Assembly (NCBI RefSeq): GCF_000380645.1
Contig: NZ_AQXZ01000015.1
Span: 1-64,000, forward strand
Source: Smaragdicoccus niigatensis DSM 44881 = NBRC 103563
GTDB taxonomy: Bacteria > Actinomycetota > Actinomycetes > Mycobacteriales > Mycobacteriaceae
Reading direction: 5' to 3'
Length of the DNA: 64,000 bases
Below are positions 47,336 to 61,848 of the stretch, in pieces (the stretch's first letter is position 1; each line of letters begins with the position of its first letter). The translations under genes were made by a program, and so were the position numbers. Below the pieces are notes generated by a model, which did no database searches, was not told where the DNA came from, and saw only the letters and a program-made list of their open reading frames with translations.

Positions 47336-47728
47336 GTGCGCAACCAAGCTCCGATCGTCGCCGTCGTGAGTCTCGGCGGCGTGATCGGCGCCCTGCTCAG
47401 ATATGGCGTCGGCACCGTCTGGATGAGCGAATTTCCCTGGGCCACAATGACGATCAACGCTGTCGGCTGCGGCGCGATGGGGGCTCTGATCGTTCTGGTG
47501 ACCGAGGTCTGGCCCTCCCAGAAACTCCTCCGGCCCTTCCTCGGAACCGGCGTTCTCGGCGGATTCACGACGTTCTCCACCTACGCCAGCGACGGCATCA
47601 CGATTCTTGATCGCGGGCAGTTCGTTCCCGGCGTGCTGTATCTGATGGCGACGCCCTTGCTCGCGCTCACGGCGGTCTTCGCCGCGTTCGCATTCACCAC
47701 ACGTCTCGTCGAGAGGAGAGTCCGATGA
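47336..47728 (+). CDS. crcB: Fluoride channel subunit CrcB/Fluc (1)
   Basis: The 130-aa protein has four TM helices, with the Fluc motifs GALLRYGVG in TM1, [11 protein letters not shown] in TM2 and [12 protein letters not shown] in TM3 (Phe and Thr line the pore). It starts at GTG 47336. With the second crcB it probably forms a heterodimeric, dual-topology fluoride exporter. Its stop overlaps the DUF190 start (ATGA). Confidence 0.93.
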   Translation: MRNQAPIVAVVSLGGVIGALLRYGVGTVWMSEFPWATMTINAVGCGAMGALIVLVTEVWPSQKLLRPFLGTGVLGGFTTFSTYASDGITILDRGQFVPGVLYLMATPLLALTAVFAAFAFTTRLVERRVR

Positions 47729-48066
47729 CCCGGCTCAGCGGCCAGGCAGTTCGGCTCACGGTCTACATCGGTGAAAGCGACACCTATCACCACAAGCCGC
47801 TGTACACGGAGATCGTGCATCGAGCACACGCCGCCGGCATTGCGGGTGCGAGTGTGTTCCGCGGAATCGAAGGATTCGGAGCATCCTCCCTCGTCCATAC
47901 GACCCGCATCCTGTCGCTCAGCGAGGACCTACCGGTCGCGATCGTCATCATCGACAGCGACGAACGCATTCGCGCCTTCCTCCCCCAGCTCGACGAGCTC
48001 GTCACTGAGGGGCTGGTCACGCTCGACAACGTCGAAGTGTTCCGATACTCCGGCCGAACGAAGTGA
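47725..48066 (+). CDS. DUF190 domain protein
   Basis: The 113-aa soluble protein has a ferredoxin-like, PII-reminiscent pattern ([43 protein letters not shown]) and [22 protein letters not shown]190 proteins sit between paired crcB genes in many actinobacteria. A regulatory or nucleotide-sensing role in fluoride export is inferred from that linkage. It overlaps both neighbours by 4 nt. Confidence 0.9.
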   Translation: MTRLSGQAVRLTVYIGESDTYHHKPLYTEIVHRAHAAGIAGASVFRGIEGFGASSLVHTTRILSLSEDLPVAIVIIDSDERIRAFLPQLDELVTEGLVTLDNVEVFRYSGRTK

Positions 48067-48422
48067 ATTGGCTGCTCGTCGCGATGGGCGCCGCCGTCGG
48101 CGCGCCGCTTCGCTATCTCACTGACCGGGCCATTCAGTCCCGCCACGACTCGGTCTTCCCGTGGGGCACGTTCACGGTCAACGTCGTCGGGTCGGCGATC
48201 CTCGGCGTCATCACCGGCGCCGCGAGCACCGTCCATCTCCTCCTCGGTGTCGGATTCTGCGGGGCGCTCACCACGTATTCGACGTTCTCGTACGAATCCC
48301 TCCGCCTCGCCCAGACCGGCGCGCGCATGTATGCAGCCGCGAATGTCGTCGCGAGCATCCTCGCGGGCCTGACAGCGGTGCTCATCGGTCGAGCCATCGG
48401 AAGCCATTTCTTCGGGTTCTGA
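48063..48422 (+). CDS. crcB: Fluoride channel subunit CrcB/Fluc (2)
   Basis: The 119-aa protein has [10 protein letters not shown] (TM1), [13 protein letters not shown] (TM2) and [14 protein letters not shown] (TM3). It starts at GTG 48063 inside the DUF190 stop. The charge bias differs from that of the first CrcB, as expected for a pair inserted in opposite orientations. No fluoride riboswitch was recognised upstream of the operon. Confidence 0.92.
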   Translation: MNWLLVAMGAAVGAPLRYLTDRAIQSRHDSVFPWGTFTVNVVGSAILGVITGAASTVHLLLGVGFCGALTTYSTFSYESLRLAQTGARMYAAANVVASILAGLTAVLIGRAIGSHFFGF

Positions 48423-48480
48423 ACCTGCTCCGACCCGGAAGGTTGGTCACCGGTCGTGCCACGCTTGTAACCTCATCGCT

Positions 48481-50718
48481 GTGACCAAGCCCCCGTCGCT
48501 TCGCTCGCCCCGGATGTCTGCGCAATCACTTCGGGATAAAGCAGATTCGACGTTCCACGCGTTCCGGGAGTCGCGCCGCAGCCTGCAGGTGACCATCGCT
48601 GTCCTGATGATCATCAGCATCATCGCGGTGGTGTCCGCAATCTCGCTCGCCGCCGCCCGGACGACCGAATCGAAGCGGCGGGAACTCGCCGTGGAAGCCC
48701 GCAACGAGGCCTGGTCTCGAATGGCGGCGGCGGAAGCGGCCCGACTCCGCTACACCGACCCCGCCTTGGCCGCACAGTTCGCGCTCGCCGCATACCGCCT
48801 CGCCGACACCGTCGAGGGCACCTCGGCACTCCTCGACTCGACGACCCTGGTGACGCCGAGCCGTCTCATCGGACCGCCCGGCGCGACGATCGTTTCCGCG
48901 TCGGCGGGAAGCCGCACGGCGATCAGCATGGCCGACGGCACCGTCGGCCTGTTCACGATCGGCGCGGACGGGTCGCTGCGGGAACTCGAGACCATCAAGT
49001 CGGGCGGCACTTCCGGTGCTGCCCTTGTCTCCATCAACCGCAACTACCTCGTGCGTTCGGTGGGCTCGGCGATCGAACTGTGGCGTCTCGGCGATTCTGC
49101 GACCCTGGCGGGCCGCATCGAGACTCCCGGCACCGTGACGGCACTCTCGCTGTCGGGCGACGGCATCGCGGCCGCGGTCGGCAACGACGTACTGCGTTGG
49201 GACATCACCAACCCGAAGGCTCCCGCACCACTCCCCCCGCTGTCGTTCGGACACCCGATCAACGGCATCGCCGTCAATGATTCGGCGCACCGCATCGCCG
49301 CCGTGTCCGGAGACGGCACGCTCACCGTCTGGACCGGCGACCAGCCCACGTTCAACACACAGGGCGATGGGTTCACCGCGGCCGCGTTCAACGGTGACGG
49401 CACTCTTCTCGCGGCTGGAAGCCAGAGCGGAATCGTGTCGCGGTGGCGCTTCGACGGTGATGCGGCACAGGGCCTTCCGGTCCTGACCGGACTGGCCGGC
49501 AACGTGCACTCGGTCGCCTACAGCGGCAACCGACTCGCCGCGGCCGCCGGAACCATCACGCAGGTGTGGCGGGACGATCTGCCGGAGTCGACGATGCCGT
49601 CGGCGACCGCGATCACGTCCGTCGCCATCACTGCCGACGGCGCGACGCTCGTCACCGGAGGGGAAAACGGAACGACGCAGGTGTGGCCGATCCCGGCACC
49701 CCTCATCTCCAATCCGAACCTGGCGAACGCCAGCCTGGCCGTCGGCACCAAGGGCACGAAGATCACAGTGGGTGACACGGCCGCGACGGTCATCGACGCC
49801 GACCACCCGCGCAATCTCACCGCCCAGCCACTGCCGGCCATGCCGGAGGGCCAGGTCCCGAGCGGCGCCACCGCGACGTCGGCCGACGGGCTGACGACTG
49901 CGGTCGGCACCACCAGCGGCAACGTCGTGGTGTGGCAACGCAGCGCCGGTGGCGATTTCAAGCTGGCCGGTGTCGCAGCGATGACGCACGACCCCATTGC
50001 ACACCTCGAGCTGAGCCGCTCAGGCAAGATTCTCATCGCCACGACCCAGACATCCAACAAGGCGTTCCTGTGGGACGTGGCAGCCGACAAGGCGCTCCCC
50101 AGCATCGATGTCTCGACCGGTACGCCGACCGCGCTCGGCTACGACGCCCGCAGCAACCGCATCGCGATCGGATCGAACCGAGACGTCGCGATCTACAGCC
50201 TCGAGCCGGCGAACAACCCGTCCAAGCAGTCGTCGATCGTCGTGCCGTCGACGCCCACGGCAGTGGCGTTCAACCCGGAGGGAAGCCTTCTCGCCGTCGG
50301 TAGCGCCGAGAACGAGGTCCTGCTGTACGACGCCGGAAACGGTGAGCTCACCGGCCGCATGAGCGCTCCCGCAAAGGGCGTGCAGTCCGTCACGTTCAGC
50401 CCGGATGGCGCCTTCGTCGCCGCGGGCGGGCGCGACGAGTTCGTCTGGATCTGGGACGTCACCGAAACGGACAAGCCGGTTCGCTATGCGACACTGCGCG
50501 CTTACCCGGGACCGGTCTCGGACGCGGTCTTCGTCGGCGACGGTTATCTTGCCGGCGCCATCGACCACGTCGGAGTTGCCCTGTGGCACTTCAGCGCCGA
50601 GGACGTTGCCGCCGAGCTGTGCTCACGCGGCAGCACTCCCGTCAGCGAAGAAGAGTGGCGCACGCACCTTCCGGGTGTGCCACTCATCGAAACGTGCCTG
50701 ACGTCGATCCGGAACTGA
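48481..50718 (+). CDS. Membrane-anchored WD40 beta-propeller protein
   Basis: The 745-aa protein has a ~35-residue cytoplasmic basic N-terminus, one TM helix (VTIAVLMIISIIAVVSAISLA, ~37-57) and a helical stalk (ESKRRELAVEARNEAWSRMAAAEAARL). WD40-type repeats then run to the end (examples SLSGDGIAAAVGNDVLRWDI, FSPDGAFVAAGGRDEFVWIWDV). The stalk with an AAQFALAAYRL repeat is exactly what precedes the propeller in actinobacterial nSTAND1 NTPases, but the NTPase and HTH parts are missing. It starts at GTG 48481. It may be a scaffold or a truncated signalling protein. Confidence 0.85.
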   Translation: MTKPPSLRSPRMSAQSLRDKADSTFHAFRESRRSLQVTIAVLMIISIIAVVSAISLAAARTTESKRRELAVEARNEAWSRMAAAEAARLRYTDPALAAQFALAAYRLADTVEGTSALLDSTTLVTPSRLIGPPGATIVSASAGSRTAISMADGTVGLFTIGADGSLRELETIKSGGTSGAALVSINRNYLVRSVGSAIELWRLGDSATLAGRIETPGTVTALSLSGDGIAAAVGNDVLRWDITNPKAPAPLPPLSFGHPINGIAVNDSAHRIAAVSGDGTLTVWTGDQPTFNTQGDGFTAAAFNGDGTLLAAGSQSGIVSRWRFDGDAAQGLPVLTGLAGNVHSVAYSGNRLAAAAGTITQVWRDDLPESTMPSATAITSVAITADGATLVTGGENGTTQVWPIPAPLISNPNLANASLAVGTKGTKITVGDTAATVIDADHPRNLTAQPLPAMPEGQVPSGATATSADGLTTAVGTTSGNVVVWQRSAGGDFKLAGVAAMTHDPIAHLELSRSGKILIATTQTSNKAFLWDVAADKALPSIDVSTGTPTALGYDARSNRIAIGSNRDVAIYSLEPANNPSKQSSIVVPSTPTAVAFNPEGSLLAVGSAENEVLLYDAGNGELTGRMSAPAKGVQSVTFSPDGAFVAAGGRDEFVWIWDVTETDKPVRYATLRAYPGPVSDAVFVGDGYLAGAIDHVGVALWHFSAEDVAAELCSRGSTPVSEEEWRTHLPGVPLIETCLTSIRN

Positions 50719-50726
50719 GCCGCTGC

Positions 50727-50773
50727 GAGATAGTCGACTGGCCTGCACATCGTGCAGGCCAATCGACTATCTC
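50727..50773. terminator. Long bidirectional hairpin
   Basis: GAGATAGTCGA pairs with TCGACTATCTC, and inside it GGCCTGCAC with GTGCAGGCC (one CT/AA bulge), with loop ATC. It lies between the convergent WD40 gene and carboxylase gene. Confidence 0.88.
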
Positions 50774-50790
50774 CGGCAGACAAGGCTCGA

Positions 50791-56301
<5,511 letters not shown>

Positions 56302-56357
56302 CGTTCAACATCATGCATAACTACTGGCGGGTAGCACAGTCGGCACACATACGTTGT

Positions 56358-57242
56358 CTAAAGGCGGAAGAAATCCGTGACTTTTTTGGCCGCGCCTACA
56401 GGCCACACATGCCGCCCTCCGTTGATACGGAACAGCTCGACGGGCTGGTCGCAACTCGGGTAAGTGACAAGGTCAGTCTGCTTATCCGTCTTCGTCACCG
56501 GAGCGCCGGTGCAGCCGTTGCGCTTGCCCCAATCCGCGAATTCCGTCATGACTGGGATCGTCGTCACATCGGTGAGCGTCTTACTCGCTCCCCCCGCGTA
56601 CGGGACCGTCGTGTCGGCGGTTCCGTGGATGAGGAGAACGGAATCCTTCGCCGACGGCGTGCACGTCGACACCTGGATGGTCCCCGCCACCGCGGCGATT
56701 CCCTTGAACACCTCCGACGCTTCACACGCCAGACGGTTGGCCATCATGCCGCCGTTCGACATCCCGGCGGCGTACACCCGGTTCTTGTCGACGCGGTAGA
56801 CCTTCGACACCCGGGCAATGACTTCCTTCGAGTAGCCGACGTCGTCGATGTTCTGCAATGGCTGGGCCGCGTCGCCACAGCACATACCGGCGTTCCACAC
56901 CGCGATGTCGCGCTGGCCCCACTCGGTGCCCTGGCCGTAGACGGCGATGAAACCCTTTTCGTCGGCCAGATCGTCGAATCCGGTGAGACGTTCGAACTCC
57001 GGCGCGCTGCCGAACGCGCCGTGCAGCAACAACACCACCGGGTACTCGCGGTTCTCGTCGAACTTAGCGGGGATGTGGACCTTGTACGTGCGTTCCTTGC
57101 CGGCCCACGTGAACGTCTGGATCGGATTGCGGTCAAGACTCGGTGTCGCCGCGGCCGTCGGGAAGGACGTCGGACCACCGCCCGTCGTGGACGAGCAGGC
57201 GGCGAGAAGAAGGAGGACGAACGAAAACCAGATGCGCCGCAT
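56358..57242 (-). CDS. LpqC-like lipoprotein esterase (PHB-depolymerase/feruloyl esterase family)
   Basis: The 294-aa protein has a lipoprotein signal ending in LLLLAACSS. The esterase domain has VVLLLHGAFGSAPEFER, the nucleophile in AAGMSNGGMMANRL (Ser ~155), LLIHGTADTTVPYAGG (Asp) and a His near NGGRHVWPVG. Pairs of Cys suggest disulfides outside the membrane. ATG 57242 lies 3 nt after the methyltransferase stop and gives a proper signal peptide. It should hydrolyse polyester or aromatic esters at the cell surface. Confidence 0.9.
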   Translation of the reverse strand: MRRIWFSFVLLLLAACSSTTGGGPTSFPTAAATPSLDRNPIQTFTWAGKERTYKVHIPAKFDENREYPVVLLLHGAFGSAPEFERLTGFDDLADEKGFIAVYGQGTEWGQRDIAVWNAGMCCGDAAQPLQNIDDVGYSKEVIARVSKVYRVDKNRVYAAGMSNGGMMANRLACEASEVFKGIAAVAGTIQVSTCTPSAKDSVLLIHGTADTTVPYAGGASKTLTDVTTIPVMTEFADWGKRNGCTGAPVTKTDKQTDLVTYPSCDQPVELFRINGGRHVWPVGAAKKVTDFFRL

Positions 57243-57244
57243 GA

Positions 57245-58003
57245 TCACCACGGTAACCGGCATTCGATCGTGGTCGCCTCGAGCTCGTCGTCGGTGACGA
57301 CCGTCGCGGACCATCCCGCGGCTACGGCAGCAGCGACTGCCGCCTCGGATTGACCCCGACTGGTTTCGAACAGGAATCGTCCCTTGGGGGTAATCCAGCC
57401 GGCCGCGTCGGCAAGTGCCTGACGTGCGATTTCGAGTCCGTCGACGCCTCCGTCGAGAGCACGCAGCGGCTCGTGCTCGCGCGCCTCGACCGGCATGGTG
57501 ACAATCCGTGCGGTCGGAACGTAGGGCGGACTCATCGTGATCAGGTCAACCCTTCCCCGCAGGTCAGCAGGAATGCCGTCGAACAGATCAGCGCAATAAA
57601 CCCGATTCGGATCAAGGTTCCGGCGCGCACATTCGACTGCAATCGGATCAATATCCGCACTGTGCGCGTCAACCGTTGGGAGTTCGCGCTGCAGGACAGC
57701 GGCCACCGCCCCCGAGCCGCAGCAGAGATCGAGGGCGACTCCCGGCTGCGCAGCTATCGCACGACGAACGAGCAATTCGGTCCGAGCGCGCGGCACGAAC
57801 ACCCCCGGAGTGACGACGACCCGAAGTCCACAGAATTCGGCCCATCCGAGGATCGTCTCGAGCGGCTCGCCTGCGACTCGACGCCGCAGCAACTCGTCGA
57901 GATGGGCGGACGAGGTCGCGGCAGCAACGATCAGCTCAGCTTCTTCCGCGGCAAAGACACAACCAGCCGCTCGGAGCTTTTCGACAACGTCTGGATCAGG
58001 CAA
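57245..58003 (-). CDS. PrmC/HemK-like methyltransferase
   Basis: About 252 aa. It has an N-terminal helical domain (LDELLRRRVAGEPLETILGWAEFCG), SAM-binding ALDLCCGSGAVAA, SADIDPIAVECARRN, and SPPYVP in place of the family NPPY. It is typical of the actinobacterial 'putative protein N(5)-glutamine methyltransferase' branch rather than PrmC itself, and substitution of the Asn makes the substrate uncertain. The start is unclear: TTG 58003 overlaps the cupredoxin stop, and the longer ATG frame lies inside the cupredoxin gene. Confidence 0.82.
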   Translation of the reverse strand: MPDPDVVEKLRAAGCVFAAEEAELIVAAATSSAHLDELLRRRVAGEPLETILGWAEFCGLRVVVTPGVFVPRARTELLVRRAIAAQPGVALDLCCGSGAVAAVLQRELPTVDAHSADIDPIAVECARRNLDPNRVYCADLFDGIPADLRGRVDLITMSPPYVPTARIVTMPVEAREHEPLRALDGGVDGLEIARQALADAAGWITPKGRFLFETSRGQSEAAVAAAVAAGWSATVVTDDELEATTIECRLPW

Positions 58004-58403
58004 CCGTGATCTTGACGTCCATGCCCAGGTCTTTGTGATCACCGACTGTGCACCACAACTCGTAGTCGCCCTTTTCGAGGTCAACGGTCAGCTCGGTCGT
58101 CTCACCGTTGTTGACCGTGCTCGACTTCACCTCGTCGACTCCGGGGCCTTTGATGGCGAGGTCGTGCGGACGCTGACCGTGGTTCATGACGACAAAGGTG
58201 TACCTGCCGGGCTTGAAATCCTGCTGCGACAGTTCGATCGAGTACTCCGACTCCATCACGTCGATCTTGGTGCCCGCCATGGTCGACATGCTGCTCGTCG
58301 CAGCAGATGTGGTGGCGGTGGATGATTCCTGGGAGTTGGAGCAGCCCGTCAGAGCGAGGGCGGCAATGGTCACGCAGGCAATCGCAAATCCCCGAATACG
58401 CAT
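57996..58403 (-). CDS. Cupredoxin-domain lipoprotein
   Basis: The 135-aa protein has a lipoprotein signal (IAALALTGCSNS), a Ser/Thr-rich linker with several Met, and a plastocyanin-like domain. Type-1 copper ligands are visible: His in RPHDLA, and Cys, His and Met in LWCTVGDHKDLGM. It is probably an extracellular electron carrier or copper chaperone. ATG 58403 is chosen for the signal peptide. It overlaps the methyltransferase gene downstream. Confidence 0.88.
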   Translation of the reverse strand: MRIRGFAIACVTIAALALTGCSNSQESSTATTSAATSSMSTMAGTKIDVMESEYSIELSQQDFKPGRYTFVVMNHGQRPHDLAIKGPGVDEVKSSTVNNGETTELTVDLEKGDYELWCTVGDHKDLGMDVKITVA

Positions 58404-58463
58404 GCGCGCCACGATAACCGGAGCCCCTGCGAGCGGGGCCATTCTGCGGGAATCCGCAGGCGA

Positions 58464-59375
58464 TCACCAGGTGAGTTCAGCACACCGGCGAGCGGCGTCC
58501 GCGCCTTCGACCTGGAGCGTTGCGTGCGGAATGTGGTGGTCGTGCGTGAGCAGGTCCTGGGCGAGCGCGAGGACGACATCGGCGTCGGCCCCGGCAGCGA
58601 GGATGAGGTGAACCGACGCCACCTCCATGCCCGAGGTCAGTGTCCAGATGTGCAGATCGTGCAGATCCGCGACACCGGGAAGCGCCTTGAGCGCGGCTGC
58701 GATCCCCTCGACATCGACGCCTTCAGGACTGTGCTGGAACAGGATTCGCAAAGTGCGGCGGGCAATCGTGAAGGTTCGTGGCAGCACCCACACACCCACC
58801 GCGACACCGATGATGATGTCGGCGTAGCGCCAGCCGGTGAACAGCGTGATCGTTGCTGAAACCAGAACCCCGACGGTTCCGACGAGGTCAGCGATCACCT
58901 CGAGGTACGCGGCCTTCATGTTGAGGCTTTCCTGCGAGCCGCTGCGCAGCAACATCGCCGACGCCATGTTCGCGACCAGGCCGATGCAACCGACGACGAG
59001 CACGGGTTTGGCATCCACCTGCGGCGGATCGCCGATACGCGTCAATGCCTCAAAAACGACATATATCGCGACGGCGAACAAAAGGACCGCATTGACCAGC
59101 GCCGCAAGGACTTCCGCTCGGTAATAGCCGAATGTCCGCGCGTAGGTTGGTTCTTTTCGGCGGGCGAGCAAAACCGCACTCAATGCCATGCTGAGCCCGA
59201 GGACATCGGTCAACATGTGGGTCGCATCGGAGATCAACACCAGCGAATTGGTGAGCACCGCGAACGCGAATTCGATGAACATGAACGCAGCACTGATGGT
59301 CAACGCCATCGCCAACCGGGAGAGATGTCTCCCGGATGCGCTCTGCGGTGGCAGATGCGAATGATCGTGGCCCAT
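58464..59375 (-). CDS. Cation diffusion facilitator (Zn/Co/Cd exporter)
   Basis: The 303-aa protein has a His-rich N-terminus (MGHDHSHLPP), six TM segments and a cytoplasmic CDF domain (ALPGVADLHDLHIWTLTSGMEVASVHL). The membrane metal site is His53/Asp57 (DATHMLTD) and Glu159/Asp163 (YLEVIAD). Glu rather than His at the third position is seen in part of the family. It should export Zn2+ or similar ions for protons. It is leftward, 60 bp before the cupredoxin gene. Confidence 0.93.
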   Translation of the reverse strand: MGHDHSHLPPQSASGRHLSRLAMALTISAAFMFIEFAFAVLTNSLVLISDATHMLTDVLGLSMALSAVLLARRKEPTYARTFGYYRAEVLAALVNAVLLFAVAIYVVFEALTRIGDPPQVDAKPVLVVGCIGLVANMASAMLLRSGSQESLNMKAAYLEVIADLVGTVGVLVSATITLFTGWRYADIIIGVAVGVWVLPRTFTIARRTLRILFQHSPEGVDVEGIAAALKALPGVADLHDLHIWTLTSGMEVASVHLILAAGADADVVLALAQDLLTHDHHIPHATLQVEGADAARRCAELTW

Positions 59376-59523
59376 TAGGCAAACCTATGCTGACGTGTTG
59401 GTAGCGACAAAGCGAACGAGTCGTGGCAAGCCTCACTCGCCGCGCGTTCACCCTCAGCCACAATTACAGTTTGCGCTTGAAACGTACAAACTCGAACGAC
59501 CCCACGCGAACCGAAGAGGAAAA

Positions 59524-60852
59524 ATGTCGAAGCGAGTCACGGTATTCGGCACGGGCTATCTAGGGGCGACGCACGCCGCTTGTATGGCCGAAATCGGTCA
59601 TGAGGTTCTCGGTGTCGATATCGACGCCGCCAAGATCGCCAAGCTCGAAGCAGGAGAGGTCCCTTTCTACGAACCAGGCCTTGACGAGGTTCTCAAACGG
59701 AACATCGAGGCCGGTCGCCTGCGATTCACCACGTCCTACGAAGAGGCCGCCGCCTGGGGGGATATTCACTTCCTCGGTGTCGGCACGCCGCAGCGCCGCG
59801 GCGAATACGCCGCCGACCTGCGGTTCGTCAACTCTGTCGTCGAGAAGCTGGCGCCGCTGGTCACCAAGCCGGCCGTCATCTTCGGAAAGTCGACCGTCCC
59901 GGTCGGCACGGCCGCCAACCTGGGCGAACTCGCTCGCGAGCTCTCCCCCGCCGGCGAAGGCCTCGAGGTCGCCTGGAACCCCGAGTTCCTGCGTGAAGGT
60001 TTTGCCGTCGAAGACACCCTGCGCCCCGACCGGCTGGTTCTCGGCGTCGACCGCGATCGTCCGGGTCGTGCCGAAGAAGTGCTTCGCGAGATCTACGCCC
60101 CGATCCTCGAACTCGGAATGCCGTTCATCGTCACCGACCTCGCAACCGCGGAGCTGGTCAAGGTCGCCGCGAACTCGTTCCTGGCAACCAAGATCTCGTT
60201 CATCAACGCGATGGCGGAGTTGTGCGAGGCCGCCGGAGCGGACGTCACCGTTCTGGCCGACGCGATCGGTCACGACAAGCGCATCGGTCGTAAATTTCTC
60301 AACGCCGGCGTCGGTTTCGGCGGTGGCTGTCTCCCGAAGGACATCCGCGCCTTCATGGCCCGCGCCGGTGAGCTTGGCGCTGAGCACGCGCTGACGTTCC
60401 TCCGCGAGGTCGACAACATCAACATGCGTCGTCGCACGCGCATGGTCGAGATTTCGCGCGAACTCGTCGGCGGCTCGCTCCTCGGCTCGCGCGTCGCCGT
60501 CCTCGGTGCTGCCTTCAAGCCCGACTCGGACGACGTCCGCGACTCTCCCGCCCTCAACGTTGCTGGCCAGCTCCAGCTGCAGGGTGCAACGGTCAACGTC
60601 TTCGACCCGAAGGCGATGGAGAACGCCCGCCGTGAGTTCCCAACCCTCGGCTATAGCGCGAGCACCGAAGAGGCGTGCCAGGGCGCGGATCTGGTTCTGG
60701 TCGTCACCGAGTGGAAGCAGTTCCGCGAGCTCGTACCCGCCGACCTGAACAAGATCGTCCGCCGCAAGCGGATTTTCGACGGTCGTAACTGCATCGACCC
60801 GCAGGTATGGCGCGCGGCTGGTTGGACGTACCGCGGGCTCGGTCGGCCTTAG
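59524..60852 (+). CDS. ugd: UDP-glucose 6-dehydrogenase
   Basis: The 442-aa protein has NAD motif GTGYLGATHAA, VDIDAAKIAKLEAGEVPFYEPGLDEV and GKSTVPVGTA. The active site is GVGFGGGCLPKDIRAF with the catalytic Cys, and SRVAVLGAAFKPDSDDVRDSPAL follows in the C-terminal domain. It oxidises UDP-glucose to UDP-glucuronate with 2 NAD+, for cell-surface polysaccharide. ATG 59524 has GAGG upstream; the longer frame is rejected. It is monocistronic and followed by a hairpin. Confidence 0.95.
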   Translation: MSKRVTVFGTGYLGATHAACMAEIGHEVLGVDIDAAKIAKLEAGEVPFYEPGLDEVLKRNIEAGRLRFTTSYEEAAAWGDIHFLGVGTPQRRGEYAADLRFVNSVVEKLAPLVTKPAVIFGKSTVPVGTAANLGELARELSPAGEGLEVAWNPEFLREGFAVEDTLRPDRLVLGVDRDRPGRAEEVLREIYAPILELGMPFIVTDLATAELVKVAANSFLATKISFINAMAELCEAAGADVTVLADAIGHDKRIGRKFLNAGVGFGGGCLPKDIRAFMARAGELGAEHALTFLREVDNINMRRRTRMVEISRELVGGSLLGSRVAVLGAAFKPDSDDVRDSPALNVAGQLQLQGATVNVFDPKAMENARREFPTLGYSASTEEACQGADLVLVVTEWKQFRELVPADLNKIVRRKRIFDGRNCIDPQVWRAAGWTYRGLGRP

Positions 60853-60872
60853 GCGCCAATATCCACACCTCA

Positions 60873-60909
60873 CGCGAGAGCCGCGGCCAATATCGGCGCG
60901 GCTCTCGCG
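60873..60909 (+). terminator. Hairpin terminator after ugd
   Basis: CGCGAGAGCCGCG (60873-60885) and CGCGGCTCTCGCG (60897-60909) form a perfect 13-bp stem with an 11-nt loop. Confidence 0.82.
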
Positions 60910-61039
60910 GCACGGGCAAGCCCCTGCCACGGCCGATCTGCATAACCGCCGGAATCAGGACAAATCGCAGTAGCATTCGCGGCATCGGCCAAATTAGCGC
61001 GAACTCGCGCGCGTCGGCACGCCGATTCTCAGGAGCGTC

Positions 61040-61834
61040 ATGGCTACCCCTGTTCTTCGCCGCTGTGTCGTCGCCTCCGCAGTCGCCGCTGCCGGGCTCC
61101 TGGGTCCCGCGTTTGCCGGCGCTCAGGCTTCGGCCGCCCCGAACCTCTGTGTGTCGGTCAACGGTCACGCCGGACCGCAGTACGGCACCGCCCAATGCTC
61201 GAGCAACGGCCGTGGTTCGGTGGCAATCGCACGAGGTGACAACACGAGCGCGAACGCGGACGGCGACTTCAACCGCTCCGTCGCAACCGGCACCAATTCC
61301 AATGCGACCACCACTGGGGGCACGAGAAACACCGCCACCGCCCGAAACGGAAGTTCCGCGTTCGCCGGCGATGGCAACGGCAACACGTCGGTCGCAGACA
61401 ACGGAAGCAGCGCTACAGCCCGGTTCGGCAACAACAACAAGGTCACCGCAAACAACGGAAGCACGGCCCAGGCGTTCGACGGCAGTGGCAACAAGGTCAC
61501 CGCAAGCGATGGAGGCTTCGCCTCTACGCAAGCGGGGAACAACAACAAGGTCACCGCAAGCGGCACGGGCAGCGTGGCAAATATCGATGACGGTGACCGC
61601 AACACGGTGACGGCGGACAACGGCAGCCACGCATCTCTCACCGCTGATGACAGCACGGCAACCGCGGACCACAACAGCTCGGCATCGATCGGCGGTGGTG
61701 ATCACAACACCGCCATTGCAGACAACAACAGCACGGCGGGTGTCTTGGACGGCTCCAACAACACTGCCATCGCGACCAACAACTGCACTGCGCAGACCCC
61801 GAGCGGGAGCAATCAGACCGTCGCCTGCCCCTGA
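61040..61834 (+). CDS. Secreted Asn/Gly/Thr-rich repeat protein
   Basis: The 264-aa protein has a Sec signal (RRCVVASAVAAAGLLGPAFA, cleaved near ASAAP). A ~220-residue array of degenerate short repeats follows, built on D/N-G-x-x-N-x-x-x-A (examples GNNNKVTANNGSTAQAF and GGDHNTAIADNNSTAGVL, the core GNNNKVTA occurring twice). The alternation of N/D-G turns and S/T/A/V strands suggests a parallel beta-roll or solenoid, as in YadA-head-like or other secreted solenoids. Four Cys cap the ends (two near the start, two near the C-terminus). AGGAG precedes the ATG. Function unknown; a surface or envelope role is inferred. Confidence 0.78.
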   Translation: MATPVLRRCVVASAVAAAGLLGPAFAGAQASAAPNLCVSVNGHAGPQYGTAQCSSNGRGSVAIARGDNTSANADGDFNRSVATGTNSNATTTGGTRNTATARNGSSAFAGDGNGNTSVADNGSSATARFGNNNKVTANNGSTAQAFDGSGNKVTASDGGFASTQAGNNNKVTASGTGSVANIDDGDRNTVTADNGSHASLTADDSTATADHNSSASIGGGDHNTAIADNNSTAGVLDGSNNTAIATNNCTAQTPSGSNQTVACP

Positions 61835-61848
61835 CGGTGGATCTGGTG

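Noticed and set aside
47040-47336. Fluoride riboswitch upstream of crcB
   Set aside because: No match to the conserved crcB RNA core was found by eye, and a protein-coding frame ends 3 bp before crcB.
59560-60930. 456-codon open frame antisense to ugd
   Set aside because: A mirror frame of ugd without motifs or ribosome site.
61300-61800. CRISPR or tandem DNA repeat
   Set aside because: The repetition (such as AACAACAAGGTCACCGCAA) reflects protein repeats in an in-frame secreted protein, with variable period and no spacers.
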